A stretch of 64,000 nucleotides of DNA. Origin: Flavobacterium acetivorans. Its GTDB lineage: Bacteria; Bacteroidota; Bacteroidia; Flavobacteriales; Flavobacteriaceae. This document shows, one piece after another, positions 24,685 through 35,283 of this stretch. The stretch covers positions 372,001-436,000 of the forward strand of contig NZ_CP087132.1 of assembly GCF_020911885.1 (NCBI RefSeq). The letters are read 5' to 3'. The position numbers and the translations under genes were made by a program. Under the pieces are notes generated by a model, which was given only the letters and a program-made list of their open reading frames with translations, was not told the DNA's origin and did no database searches. Each line of letters starts with the position of its first letter. The first letter of the stretch is position 1.

Positions 24685-25683
24685 CTACCTCAAATTCCCC
24701 CAATACCAATCCACTGCTTCTTTCAACCCTTCTTGCAAAGAATATTTCGGATCATAACCCAACAATCGCTTCGCCTTATCAATACTCGCCAAAGAGTGCG
24801 GAATATCCCCCATCCTGTTCGGACCGTGCTCAATTACAACATCGGCAATCCTAGGATCGTACTCCGCCAAATATTTTTTCAAGTAGCCCACCAAATCATT
24901 CAACGTATTCCGATCGCCATAAGCCGTATTGTAAACCGTATTTACCGCCTCTGGATTGGTTGTGGTCATAGCCAACTCATTCATCTGAATCACATTATCG
25001 ATATAAGTGAAATCACGAGAATAATTTCCGTCACCATTAATCTTCGGACTTTCCAACTGCATCAATTGCGTGACAAATTTAGGAATTACCGCCGCATAAG
25101 CCCCATTGGGATCCTGCTTTCTTCCAAAAACATTAAAATAACGCAAGCCTATGGTTTCAATACCATAAGTTCTGCTGAAAATCTCCGCGTACAACTCGTT
25201 CACGTACTTCGTTATCGCATAAGGTGACAAAGGTTTCCCTATAACATCCTCTACTTTTGGCAATCCCTCCGAATCTCCATAAGTAGAAGAACTTGCCGCA
25301 TAGACAAAGCGTTTTACCTTGGCATCACGGCTAGCCACCAATACATTCAAAAAACCGGAAACATTAACATCATTGGTGGTAACGGGATCATTGATGGAAC
25401 GAGGAACCGAACCCAATGCCGCCTGATGCAAAACATAATCCACTCCTTTAACCGCATTAAAACAATCAGTTGCCTTACGTATATCCCCTTCTATCAACTT
25501 AAAATTGGGATTGTTTATAAAATCCTTCAAATTGTGTCGGTGTCCTGTGGCAAAATTATCCAAACAAACCACCTTATGTCCCTTTTCTAAAAAATACGCA
25601 CACAGATTAGAACCAATAAACCCAGCTCCACCGGTAATCAATATCGTACTTTTTGTTTCTTCCTTCATCTTTTTAGTATTCAA
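24685..25683 (-). CDS. UDP-N-acetylglucosamine 4-epimerase, WbpP/TviC-like (copy 2)
   Basis: 332 residues with the same motifs as copy 1: ITGGAGFIGSNLCAYFL, SSSTYGDSEG and PYAITKYVNELYAE. The extra N-terminal residues MNTKKMKEETKS suggest the true start may be at M1 or M6. It lies 9 bp after the wzc stop codon, so it is the third gene of the wza-wzc operon. It probably makes UDP-GalNAc for the same pathway. Why two copies are kept is unclear. Confidence 0.9.
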   Translation of the reverse strand: MNTKKMKEETKSTILITGGAGFIGSNLCAYFLEKGHKVVCLDNFATGHRHNLKDFINNPNFKLIEGDIRKATDCFNAVKGVDYVLHQAALGSVPRSINDPVTTNDVNVSGFLNVLVASRDAKVKRFVYAASSSTYGDSEGLPKVEDVIGKPLSPYAITKYVNELYAEIFSRTYGIETIGLRYFNVFGRKQDPNGAYAAVIPKFVTQLMQLESPKINGDGNYSRDFTYIDNVIQMNELAMTTTNPEAVNTVYNTAYGDRNTLNDLVGYLKKYLAEYDPRIADVVIEHGPNRMGDIPHSLASIDKAKRLLGYDPKYSLQEGLKEAVDWYWGNLR

Positions 25684-25692
25684 TGCTCTAAT

Positions 25693-28134
25693 TTATACTT
25701 TCTTAAATTTTTCAACTATTCTGCTAAAAATGGACTTCGGTTTATCCTCTTCATAATAACCATTTGAATAAGTACCATAGCTATAACCATAGGTTGCCCC
25801 ATACTTTGCTTTATTTTCAAAGCCGTTCAAAACAATACTGGCATTTTTCAGCTCGCCACGCTTAACCCTATTATTCAATAAGGTAATCATTTCTTTTTTA
25901 GAAAAATTCTGCCTTACAATATATAAGGTAACATCACAATATTGTGCCAACTCCAAGGAATCCGACACTAAACCAACCGGAGGGGTGTCCAAAATAATAT
26001 AATCATACCTTTTCTTTAATTCTGAAATTAGCTCCCCCATACCCTCACTTAGAATCATCTCAGCCGGATTAGGAGGAATAGGCCCCGAAACAATCACATC
26101 AAGGAAAGGAATCTGCGTGGGATTAATGATTTCATCAATACTTTTTTGCTTGATCAAATAATTTACGATACCCACCTTATTCGTTAAATTAAATTCATCA
26201 AATAATCTGGGTTTTCTTAAATCCAAACCAACAATAACCGTCTTTTTTTCGCTTAAAGCAAATACGGTCGCAATGTTAATGGAACAAAAGGTCTTCCCTT
26301 CCCCACTAACAGAAGAAGTAATCATCAGCGTTTTGGCTCCATCTACATGTTGACTTTTATACAAAAACTGAAGAGAGGATCGAATCGCTCGGAAAGATTC
26401 CGACAAAGACGATTTTGGCCTATCAAAAACAGCCAAATTAGTAATCTCCTTATTGAGCCCCACGACACCTATCAAAGGGATCTGTGTTAGCTTACTAATA
26501 TCTTCCGTATTCTGAATGGAGTCGTTAATAAAAAAGATAATAAAAACAAGAACTAGCGGAAAAAGTATCCCTAAAAATAAGGCCAATACATAATTAACCG
26601 ACGTCCTTGGACCAATCAAACCTCCGCCTACATCTTTGGCCGGATCTATAAAACGAATATCGGATAAATTAGCGGCTTTAACGATGTCGGCTTCACTTCT
26701 TTTTTGCAAAAAAGTACTGTAAATATTATTGCTTAGATCATATTTCCGTTTAATTTTGATCAGTTCTTGCTGATCATCCGGAAGCCTCTTTATGGAGCTT
26801 TCTGTTTGATTAATTTTTGCGTTTATCGTAGCCAAATCAAATTGCAAAGAGGATTTTGCAGAAGCGATATTCTCTAATAATACTTTTTTCACCGCTTCCA
26901 TTTGGCTATCAAAATCCTTAAAAATCTTATCGCTTTTTACCGCATAAGCCATTTCAGATCTTTGAGTGGAAAGTGCAATCAACTTAGAAATATTGACCAC
27001 TATATTTGGATCTTCGATACCAGCCACTGATGGCGCAGGAAGCTTCGAGTAATCGACACTGCTTTTTAAATACGCCTTCAAGGAATTGTAATAGGCCAGT
27101 TTACGGCTCACTTCATCTTTCTTAACATCATATTCTAAAACCTGATTCGAGAATTTACCGCCGCCTTCTTCTATATCATATATGTTTTTTCCTTTTCGGA
27201 ATGATTTCAACTCTTCTCCGGTTTCTTTCAGCTGAGACTCCATCGCTACAAGGGTACTATCAATAAAACTGATGGTATTGGTGGCAAATTGGTTCTTACT
27301 GTCCAATTGCCTTTTCATGAGCATCTTTACGGTCGAATTCAAATATTCGACCATTCTGGCTTTATTATTTCCCTGCATTGCAAGTGTAATGATAGAACCT
27401 CCTTTATCATCCGATCGCACATTGATACCTTTATAACGGGATACTGTAGCATCAAAATCATTAAATCGAACGAAATACTCATTGCCTTTGTAAAATCCAG
27501 GATTGTCTTTTAGGAGCAATTTCCAGTTCAAAAAAGGCAATAAAACTTGCTCTCCCACCCTGTATTTTTTTACAAAATCACCTGGCACAACAGCAGTATT
27601 ATCCCTAGAATTAGTGGTATAACTAATTAATGAAACTGTATTATTTTCAAATGGAATTCGGATTTCATATTCATTTTCGTTCAAGAACTTAATTCCTATG
27701 AGACTCCCGGCAAGCTGCCCCTTTGATTTATCAATAGCAACATAAAAAGGTACAGCCCCATAAGCATCTACAAGATTGTATTTTCCTTGAACCAAATAAT
27801 CAATATAATATTGTAATTTATCAACGACCAGTTCGTTATGGGATCTGGACTGCAAAGTCGTAGAAATAGTCTGGACCTGATCAGAAGTCCCTCCCCAGTT
27901 GAACACCAGACTGGTATTAGAAGTAAAAAGAGGATTGCTTTCTTCTTTTACAGAAATCAGCGTTTCCATGCCATAAATCTTTTCAATCCTGACATTTACC
28001 TGGTAAGCAATTGTAAAGGTGATCAAAAGACTTAGTAAGAACCACCGCCAATAGCTTCCTATTTTAATTAAAAACCCTTTGAAGTCAAAACTGACTTGGT
28101 TCTCAAAAATTGAAAAATCTTTTATATCTAACAT
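25693..28134 (-). CDS. wzc: Wzc-like polysaccharide co-polymerase and BY-kinase
   Basis: 813 residues. The first transmembrane helix is near 32-50 (WRWFLLSLLITFTIAYQV). A large periplasmic Wzz domain with coiled-coil segments follows, then the second helix near 510-545. The cytoplasmic kinase has Walker A SSVSGEGKT (about 607-615), Walker A' IVGLDLRKPR and Walker B YIILDTPP. A tyrosine-rich tail, 778-794, is the expected autophosphorylation cluster. It controls chain length and couples polymer synthesis to export by Wza. It lies 16 bp after wza. Confidence 0.93.
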   Translation of the reverse strand: MLDIKDFSIFENQVSFDFKGFLIKIGSYWRWFLLSLLITFTIAYQVNVRIEKIYGMETLISVKEESNPLFTSNTSLVFNWGGTSDQVQTISTTLQSRSHNELVVDKLQYYIDYLVQGKYNLVDAYGAVPFYVAIDKSKGQLAGSLIGIKFLNENEYEIRIPFENNTVSLISYTTNSRDNTAVVPGDFVKKYRVGEQVLLPFLNWKLLLKDNPGFYKGNEYFVRFNDFDATVSRYKGINVRSDDKGGSIITLAMQGNNKARMVEYLNSTVKMLMKRQLDSKNQFATNTISFIDSTLVAMESQLKETGEELKSFRKGKNIYDIEEGGGKFSNQVLEYDVKKDEVSRKLAYYNSLKAYLKSSVDYSKLPAPSVAGIEDPNIVVNISKLIALSTQRSEMAYAVKSDKIFKDFDSQMEAVKKVLLENIASAKSSLQFDLATINAKINQTESSIKRLPDDQQELIKIKRKYDLSNNIYSTFLQKRSEADIVKAANLSDIRFIDPAKDVGGGLIGPRTSVNYVLALFLGILFPLVLVFIIFFINDSIQNTEDISKLTQIPLIGVVGLNKEITNLAVFDRPKSSLSESFRAIRSSLQFLYKSQHVDGAKTLMITSSVSGEGKTFCSINIATVFALSEKKTVIVGLDLRKPRLFDEFNLTNKVGIVNYLIKQKSIDEIINPTQIPFLDVIVSGPIPPNPAEMILSEGMGELISELKKRYDYIILDTPPVGLVSDSLELAQYCDVTLYIVRQNFSKKEMITLLNNRVKRGELKNASIVLNGFENKAKYGATYGYSYGTYSNGYYEEDKPKSIFSRIVEKFKKV

Positions 28135-28150
28135 TTTTTAAAATGTATTT

Positions 28151-28942
28151 TTAATTTTTTAATAGTAAAAAAGTAGTGGTAGCCAGTGATAACAACGTTA
28201 TAATGGTTCCTAAAGATTCAATTCCTGTTTTTCCTGTTCCCCAAGTTTTCTGCCTAAGGGGTTTTACATATATATAATCATTGGGTTGTAAATAAAAATA
28301 AGGTGATTGCATTACATTGATGTCTGTAAGATCAAGCTCATGCATCTGACTCCCGGTAGGGGTTTGTCGAATAATTGTTACTGCTTTTCTATTTCCTGTT
28401 AGAGTAATATCTCCCGCATTGGCTATAGCTTCTAAAATAGTTACATGCTCTTGAAATAAAGTTTTGGTTCCTGTACTCCCCACTTCACCATTAATGGTAT
28501 ATCTGAATCCGGCTAATTTAACCGTCACAAAAATATTGGCTTCTTTATTAAAATATTCTGCAAGTAATTGTTTTTCAATTCTAGTCCTTACTTCATCCAA
28601 AGTAAAACCCATGACATTAATCTCTCCCAAAATTGGCATTCTGATATTACCATGATCATCCACGGTGAAACCGTCAAAATACAATCCTGATTCTGATTTA
28701 CTTCCTAATTCTGCTTGGTTTGTTGTACTGAAAATGGCAACTAACTTAGGGTCAATTGCCTTTATGTTGATACTCAACACATCATTAGTTTGCAATCGGT
28801 ATGGTTTAGTAACTACTGCTGAGATTGCAGTTTCTGTTTGAACACTATTCTTTTTTTGTAAATAAATCAAATCCTGAGTTGGGATACAGGACGTAAACAA
28901 CACACTAATACTTAAAAACAAATAGAATATCGGTTTGTTCAT
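28151..28942 (-). CDS. wza: Wza-like polysaccharide export lipoprotein
   Basis: 263 residues. A lipoprotein signal ends at C19 (SVLFTSC). The polysaccharide export domain begins with YRLQTNDVLSINIKAIDPK and is followed by an SLBB-type segment. A C-terminal hydrophobic helix (GTIITLLSLATTTFLLL) probably crosses the outer membrane. It forms the export channel with Wzc. It is the first gene of the wza-wzc-epimerase operon. Confidence 0.92.
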   Translation of the reverse strand: MNKPIFYLFLSISVLFTSCIPTQDLIYLQKKNSVQTETAISAVVTKPYRLQTNDVLSINIKAIDPKLVAIFSTTNQAELGSKSESGLYFDGFTVDDHGNIRMPILGEINVMGFTLDEVRTRIEKQLLAEYFNKEANIFVTVKLAGFRYTINGEVGSTGTKTLFQEHVTILEAIANAGDITLTGNRKAVTIIRQTPTGSQMHELDLTDINVMQSPYFYLQPNDYIYVKPLRQKTWGTGKTGIESLGTIITLLSLATTTFLLLKN

Positions 28943-28959
28943 CTTTACAGTTTAGATAA

Positions 28960-28990
28960 CAAATATAGCTTTTCCTTTACTATATTAAAA
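28960..28990 (-). promoter_or_regulatory. Promoter of the wza operon
   Basis: Minus strand: -7 box TATATTTG (28960-28967), 19-bp spacer, and TTTT at the -33 position (three of four bases of TTTG). It lies 17 bp before the wza start. Confidence 0.6.
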
Positions 28991-29014
28991 GCTTCTCCTT
29001 TCTTTTTAAGCCAC

Positions 29015-29635
29015 TTAATTGTTTTTGAAGGACTTCTCAAATGGCACTCGTTGCAATATACTTCTTCCTAAGGTAACTTCATCGGCATATTCTAACTCAT
29101 CACCCACAGCTATTCCTCTGGCAATTGTAGAAATAATAATTGCCGAAGCTGCAATTTGCTTATAAATATAAAAATTAGTGGTATCGCCCTCCATTGTTGA
29201 GCTTAGCGCAAAAATAACTTCGCTGATTTTGCCCTCTTTTACTTTTTCCACAAGTGTAGCTATTTTGAGCTGACTTGGACCAACACCGTCTATAGGCGAA
29301 ATCTTACCACCCAAAACATGATAAACACCTCTAAACTGACCGGTATTTTCTATAGCCATTACATCCCGAATGTCTTCAACCACACACACTATTTGATGAT
29401 TTCTGTTCGCATTAGAACAAATTTCACAGATGTCGCTATCCGAAATATTATGACAATTTTCGCAATACTTAATATCCTCCCGCATACTTGTTAATGCCTG
29501 TGCTAAAAAACCGGTCTGCTCTTTGGGTTGTTTCAACAAATGCAAGACTAATCGCAAAGCAGTTCGTTTACCAATTCCTGGCAACTGTGCAATCTCATTT
29601 ACCGCTTTTTCTATTAATTTTGAAGAAAATTCCAT
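29015..29635 (-). CDS. recR: Recombination mediator protein RecR
   Basis: 206 residues with the helix-hairpin-helix start [20 protein letters not shown], the Cys4 zinc finger [16 protein letters not shown], and a Toprim domain beginning [15 protein letters not shown]. With RecO it loads RecA at gaps. The length is close to the usual 200 residues. It closely follows the CoA-binding gene on the same strand (42 bp). Confidence 0.97.
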   Translation of the reverse strand: MEFSSKLIEKAVNEIAQLPGIGKRTALRLVLHLLKQPKEQTGFLAQALTSMREDIKYCENCHNISDSDICEICSNANRNHQIVCVVEDIRDVMAIENTGQFRGVYHVLGGKISPIDGVGPSQLKIATLVEKVKEGKISEVIFALSSTMEGDTTNFYIYKQIAASAIIISTIARGIAVGDELEYADEVTLGRSILQRVPFEKSFKNN

Positions 29636-29677
29636 GAAGAATAAATAATTAAAGAGTCCTACTCCCCGATTTAATTT

Positions 29678-30043
29678 CTAATATCGATTTATAGTCAATA
29701 AAACCAGTGTACAAGCCACTTCAACCTTGATATCATTTAGTTCTAAAAGCTGATACAGCTCCGGATTTTCAGTTCCTGGATTAAAAACCACACGTTTGGG
29801 TTTAGCTTCCACGATATAATTGTAATAATCACGTTGACGAGCTGGGTTTAAATATAAAGTAATTGTATCTACGTTTTTTAACGGAATGGCTTTTGTTTGG
29901 ATTTTAATTCCCTCAACTTCACCTGCATTTTGACCTATCGCAAGCACGGGATGCCCTTTTTCGACAAGCATTTTAATGGCTTTATAGGCATATCTGTCCG
30001 GTTTTGCAGAGGCTCCAAGAACTAAAGTTTTTTTACTTTTCAT
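29678..30043 (-). CDS. CoA-binding protein (YccU-like Rossmann domain)
   Basis: 121 residues forming a single CoA-binding domain: TLVLGASAKPDRYAYKAI (5-22), VEKGHPVLAIGQNAGEVEG and FNPGTENPELYQLL. The function of stand-alone members is unknown. It is probably cotranscribed with recR. Confidence 0.88.
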   Translation of the reverse strand: MKSKKTLVLGASAKPDRYAYKAIKMLVEKGHPVLAIGQNAGEVEGIKIQTKAIPLKNVDTITLYLNPARQRDYYNYIVEAKPKRVVFNPGTENPELYQLLELNDIKVEVACTLVLLTINRY

Positions 30044-30222
30044 TGAATTGTTATTTTTTTTGTAAAAGTACTAAAATACTATAGTCCGTTTTCAATTAAA
30101 ATTAATATCTTTCGATTTTTGTATTACTTCTAATCTGAAGTTAAATTCATCTTATTGTAACTTTTTCTTAATTATAGAAATACTTTATTCTTCCGTAAAA
30201 CCAACTAATTTCGCGAAAAAAA

Positions 30223-30852
30223 ATGGATCTTTTTATTTATTTATTTGCTGCCCTTTTTTCAGTTTTAAACCCAATTGGAACAATCCCAATTTTTGTGGGA
30301 CTTACCCAACATGACAGCGCAAAAGAACGCTCCCGAATTTCCTTATGGACTGCCATTAATGTCTTTATCATCTTAGTGGTTTCCTTTTTTCTAGGTGAAT
30401 ATGTGCTGTCCTTTTTTGGAATTAGCATTGAAGCCTTGCGTATTGCCGGAGGAATTGTTATTGCCACATCTGGATTCTCACTACTTACAGGCAAATTCAA
30501 TAAAAAAAGGGGAGTGAACAAAAAAGTAGAAAATGACGCACAAACCAGAAACGACATTGCGCTTACCCCATTAGCAATTCCTATGCTTGCCGGACCGGGA
30601 TCGATTTCTTTATTAATAGCTTTTTACCATGAACACCAAAATACACCTGAAATCATCATTTCTGTTCTAGCCATTTTAGCGGTAGCTGCTTCTATTTTCG
30701 TTACTTTAAGAAGCGCTCATTATTTAGCCAAAATTCTTGGAGCCTCCGGAATTGTAGCCATATCAAGAATCGTAGGATTCATCGTAATTGCAATTGGAGT
30801 ACAGTATATTATTAGCTCAATAATCACAATAGTCAAGAGCAATTTGACTTAA
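30223..30852 (+). CDS. MarC-family integral membrane protein
   Basis: 209 residues with six hydrophobic helices. Hallmarks are LFSVLNPIGTIPIFVGLT (14-31) and the central PLAIPMLAGPGSISLLI. The family was once linked to multiple antibiotic resistance, but no transport activity is established. It is the only plus-strand gene between the window start and 35 kb. Confidence 0.93.
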   Translation: MDLFIYLFAALFSVLNPIGTIPIFVGLTQHDSAKERSRISLWTAINVFIILVVSFFLGEYVLSFFGISIEALRIAGGIVIATSGFSLLTGKFNKKRGVNKKVENDAQTRNDIALTPLAIPMLAGPGSISLLIAFYHEHQNTPEIIISVLAILAVAASIFVTLRSAHYLAKILGASGIVAISRIVGFIVIAIGVQYIISSIITIVKSNLT

Positions 30853-31002
30853 CAATAAACAAAAAGACCTTCATTCCTGAGAGCATTGAAAAAGTCTCTC
30901 TTTTTAAAAAGTCATTAAAAAATCGATCAAATAAGGGTTTGATTTAATTTAATCTCTATTTTTTACTCAAATTTTATTTTCTGATAGCACAAGGCTTTAG
31001 AA

Positions 31003-31050
31003 CAAGAAAAAAAAAAGCATAAACGGTAGTGTTTATGCTCTTTTTTGGTT
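31003..31050. terminator. Bidirectional terminator between marC and the CtlX-like gene
   Basis: AGCATAAAC (31016-31024) pairs with GTTTATGCT (31031-31039) across a 6-nt loop. It is flanked by A-rich sequence on the left and CTTTTTT on the right, so it can stop transcription from both sides. Confidence 0.85.
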
Positions 31051-31110
31051 TTTTCCATTTTTTGTCTTGAAGGGACTTTTTCAGTGCCTCTCATTCCTGA
31101 AAGTCTTTTT

Positions 31111-32046
31111 TTATTCTCTTGGCAAGAAAATCTCTGCCATCATACATCTGGCACTTCCACCACCACAGGCTTCAATAGTATCTAAACTGGAGCTGAGAAT
31201 GGCAGCATGTTTTTCTAGTTGTTCTATTTGCTTCGGTGTCAAACTCTGATGTGCAGCGGTACTCATTACTAAATATCTTTTATCATCACCCCCACGAACT
31301 TCGAGCATGTTTCCTGCAAAACTGTTGACTTGATCTTCGGTAATTAAAATAACTTCTTTATCGTCTTTTTTAAGATTATCCAAAACCATCTTGCGCTCTT
31401 TTTTATCGTCGATACAATCAGCACAAATAACAGCAAAAGTTTCTCCTAAACACATCATCACATTAGTATGATAAATTAATTTTCGCTCTCCATCTATAGT
31501 TTGAAAAGCCTCAAAAATTACTGGCGCATAATCAAAATCTTCACAAAACTCGATGAACAACTCCTCATCGGCTCTGGGTGATAAGGCACAATAAGCCTTT
31601 TCATTGGCTCTATCTAAAAGCAAGCTTCCTGTTCCTTCTAAATAAAAGCCATCCTCTTCGGCAGAAGTATAATCTATAATATTATCTATTTGAAATCCTT
31701 TATCTTCAAGAAGGTCAAAAATTTCTTCGCGACGTTCTTCACGACGATTTTCGGCAAACATAGGATACAAAGCCACGTCACCATTTTCGTGAAATGAAAC
31801 CCAATTATTTGGAAAAATACTATCCGGACTATCTGAACCTAAGACATCATCAACAACAGTCACATCTATACCTACAGCTTTCAATTTTTCGACAAGAGCA
31901 TCAAATTCCTGCTGCGCTTTAGCATTCACAGTTGCTGGCAAAAGTCCTTCTACTGCTTTTTGGTAATAATTATTTACAGCAGTTTGCTCATTCATTCGAA
32001 ACGCCGTCGGGCGAATCATCAATATGGAATTTGTTGTTTGTTTCAT
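31111..32046 (-). CDS. CtlX-like citrulline/arginine hydrolase (arginine deiminase superfamily)
   Basis: 311 residues of the amidinotransferase fold. Visible pieces are IFPNNWVSFH, EGTGSLLLDR, YHTNVMMCLG and the catalytic-cysteine end CGGGSARCMMAE. Members hydrolyse guanidino or ureido compounds; the CtlX group has been tied to citrulline use. The substrate is not certain from sequence. It lies 142 bp after gltA, with a terminator between, so it is transcribed separately. Confidence 0.85.
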   Translation of the reverse strand: MKQTTNSILMIRPTAFRMNEQTAVNNYYQKAVEGLLPATVNAKAQQEFDALVEKLKAVGIDVTVVDDVLGSDSPDSIFPNNWVSFHENGDVALYPMFAENRREERREEIFDLLEDKGFQIDNIIDYTSAEEDGFYLEGTGSLLLDRANEKAYCALSPRADEELFIEFCEDFDYAPVIFEAFQTIDGERKLIYHTNVMMCLGETFAVICADCIDDKKERKMVLDNLKKDDKEVILITEDQVNSFAGNMLEVRGGDDKRYLVMSTAAHQSLTPKQIEQLEKHAAILSSSLDTIEACGGGSARCMMAEIFLPRE

Positions 32047-32148
32047 AATTTACAATCCTTCAAAGGAAAATTTATTTATGGTTAATACTATCTTTTTAGA
32101 ATCTGATTAACAACTCCAAGACTCGATTAATTCAGAATGAGACAAAGA

Positions 32149-32182
32149 TAAAAAAAGCCTCACTAGAAGTGAAGCTTTTTCA
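32149..32182 (-). terminator. Terminator of gltA
   Basis: AAGCCTCAC pairs with GTGAAGCTT (one G-U) around TAGAA, with T-runs on both strands. It starts 7 bp after the gltA stop codon. Confidence 0.8.
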
Positions 32183-32188
32183 AATAGA

Positions 32189-33472
32189 TTATCTTTTCTC
32201 TTTTGGTGTAAAGTCCCTTAAAGGAGCACCTGTATATACTTGCCTTGGTCTACCAATAGGTTCTTTATTTTCACGCATTTCTTTCCATTGTGCAATCCAG
32301 CCCGGTAATCGTCCTATTGCAAACATAACGGTAAACATATCAGTAGGAATACCTAAAGCTCTATAAATAATTCCAGAATAGAAATCTACATTTGGATATA
32401 AATTTCTAGATTTGAAATACTCATCTTCTAAAGCGGCTGCTTCTAATTTTTTTGCAATTGCAAGAATTGGATCGTTCACCCCTAAAGTTTCCAAAACTTC
32501 ATTTGCCGCCTTCTTGATGATTTTGGCACGAGGATCGAAATTCTTATATACTCTATGACCAAATCCCATTAATCGGAAAGGATCATTTTTATCTTTGGCT
32601 TTAGCCATGTATTTCTCGGTATCTCCACCGTTCTTATGGATCTCTTCTAACATTTCAAGAACAGCTTGATTTGCTCCTCCGTGCAATGGCCCCCAAAGTG
32701 CAGAAACCCCGGCAGAAATAGAAGCGAATAATCCAGCATGAGAAGAACCAACCATTCTTACAGTTGATGTCGAACAGTTTTGCTCATGATCACCGTGAAG
32801 AATAAACAATTTATCCAATGCATCAATTACTATCGGATTGGCTTTATAAGGCTCCGTTGGTAATGCAAACATTAAATTCATGAAGTTTTCTACGTAACCT
32901 TTTGTATTATCATAATAATTTAAAGGATAACCCATGCTCTTTCTATAAGTCCAAGTTGCAATAACCAGGAATTTACCCATAGTTTTACAAACAGCCTCAT
33001 ACATTTCCTTTTCGTTTTCAACATTTACCGACTTAGGATTAAATGCTGTCAGAGCACTAGTCAAAGCTGCCAACACTCCCATTGGGTGTGCCGTTCTTGG
33101 AAAACCATCAATGATGTTTTTCATTTCCTCGTTAACCAAGGTATACTTTCTGATATCCGTTTCAAATTGCTCTAATTGAGCTGCATTTGGCAATTCTCCA
33201 AAAATCAAAAGATAAGAAACTTCTAAAAAGTCCGCTTTCTCAGCCAAATCCTCAATTGCATAGCCTCTGTAGCGCAAAATACCAAGTTCTCCATCTAAGA
33301 AAGTTATTTCGCTAGTACAAGAACCTGAATTTTTATAACCTGGATCAAGCGTGATTACTCCTGTTAGATCTCTTAATTTGTTTATATCGATAGCTTCTTC
33401 ATTTTCGCTTCCTTTGATTACTGGAAACTCATATTTCTTACCATCAATTTCTAATATAGCTGTTTTTGACAT
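32189..33472 (-). CDS. gltA: Citrate synthase (type II)
   Basis: 427 residues. The catalytic histidines lie in WGPLHGGANQ and GFGHRVYKNFDPRA, and the catalytic aspartate in PNVDFYSG. It condenses acetyl-CoA with oxaloacetate to start the TCA cycle. The N-terminal small domain (about 1-60) is that of the hexameric NADH-sensitive type found in Gram-negatives. Confidence 0.97.
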   Translation of the reverse strand: MSKTAILEIDGKKYEFPVIKGSENEEAIDINKLRDLTGVITLDPGYKNSGSCTSEITFLDGELGILRYRGYAIEDLAEKADFLEVSYLLIFGELPNAAQLEQFETDIRKYTLVNEEMKNIIDGFPRTAHPMGVLAALTSALTAFNPKSVNVENEKEMYEAVCKTMGKFLVIATWTYRKSMGYPLNYYDNTKGYVENFMNLMFALPTEPYKANPIVIDALDKLFILHGDHEQNCSTSTVRMVGSSHAGLFASISAGVSALWGPLHGGANQAVLEMLEEIHKNGGDTEKYMAKAKDKNDPFRLMGFGHRVYKNFDPRAKIIKKAANEVLETLGVNDPILAIAKKLEAAALEDEYFKSRNLYPNVDFYSGIIYRALGIPTDMFTVMFAIGRLPGWIAQWKEMRENKEPIGRPRQVYTGAPLRDFTPKEKR

Positions 33473-33508
33473 AATATTTTTAGTAAATCTTCATTTTTAA
33501 TAATTTAC

Positions 33509-33539
33509 CAAATCTAAGGATTAATACATTAATTAAAAA
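33509..33539 (-). promoter_or_regulatory. Promoter of gltA
   Basis: Minus strand: TAGATTTG (33509-33516), 19-bp spacer, TTTT at -33. The leader would be about 30 nt. Confidence 0.55.
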
Positions 33540-33570
33540 GAGAAAACTTCATCGATACTGTTAAATTTAA

Positions 33571-33607
33571 CAAAAAAAGCCATTCGCTTAAAACGAATGG
33601 CTTTTCA
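33571..33607 (-). terminator. Terminator of eno
   Basis: A perfect 12-bp stem, AAAAGCCATTCG (33575-33586) with CGAATGGCTTTT (33594-33605), followed on the minus strand by a T-run. It lies 20 bp after the eno stop. Confidence 0.9.
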
Positions 33608-33626
33608 TAAAAAATGATATAAAAAA

Positions 33627-35283
<1,657 letters not shown>

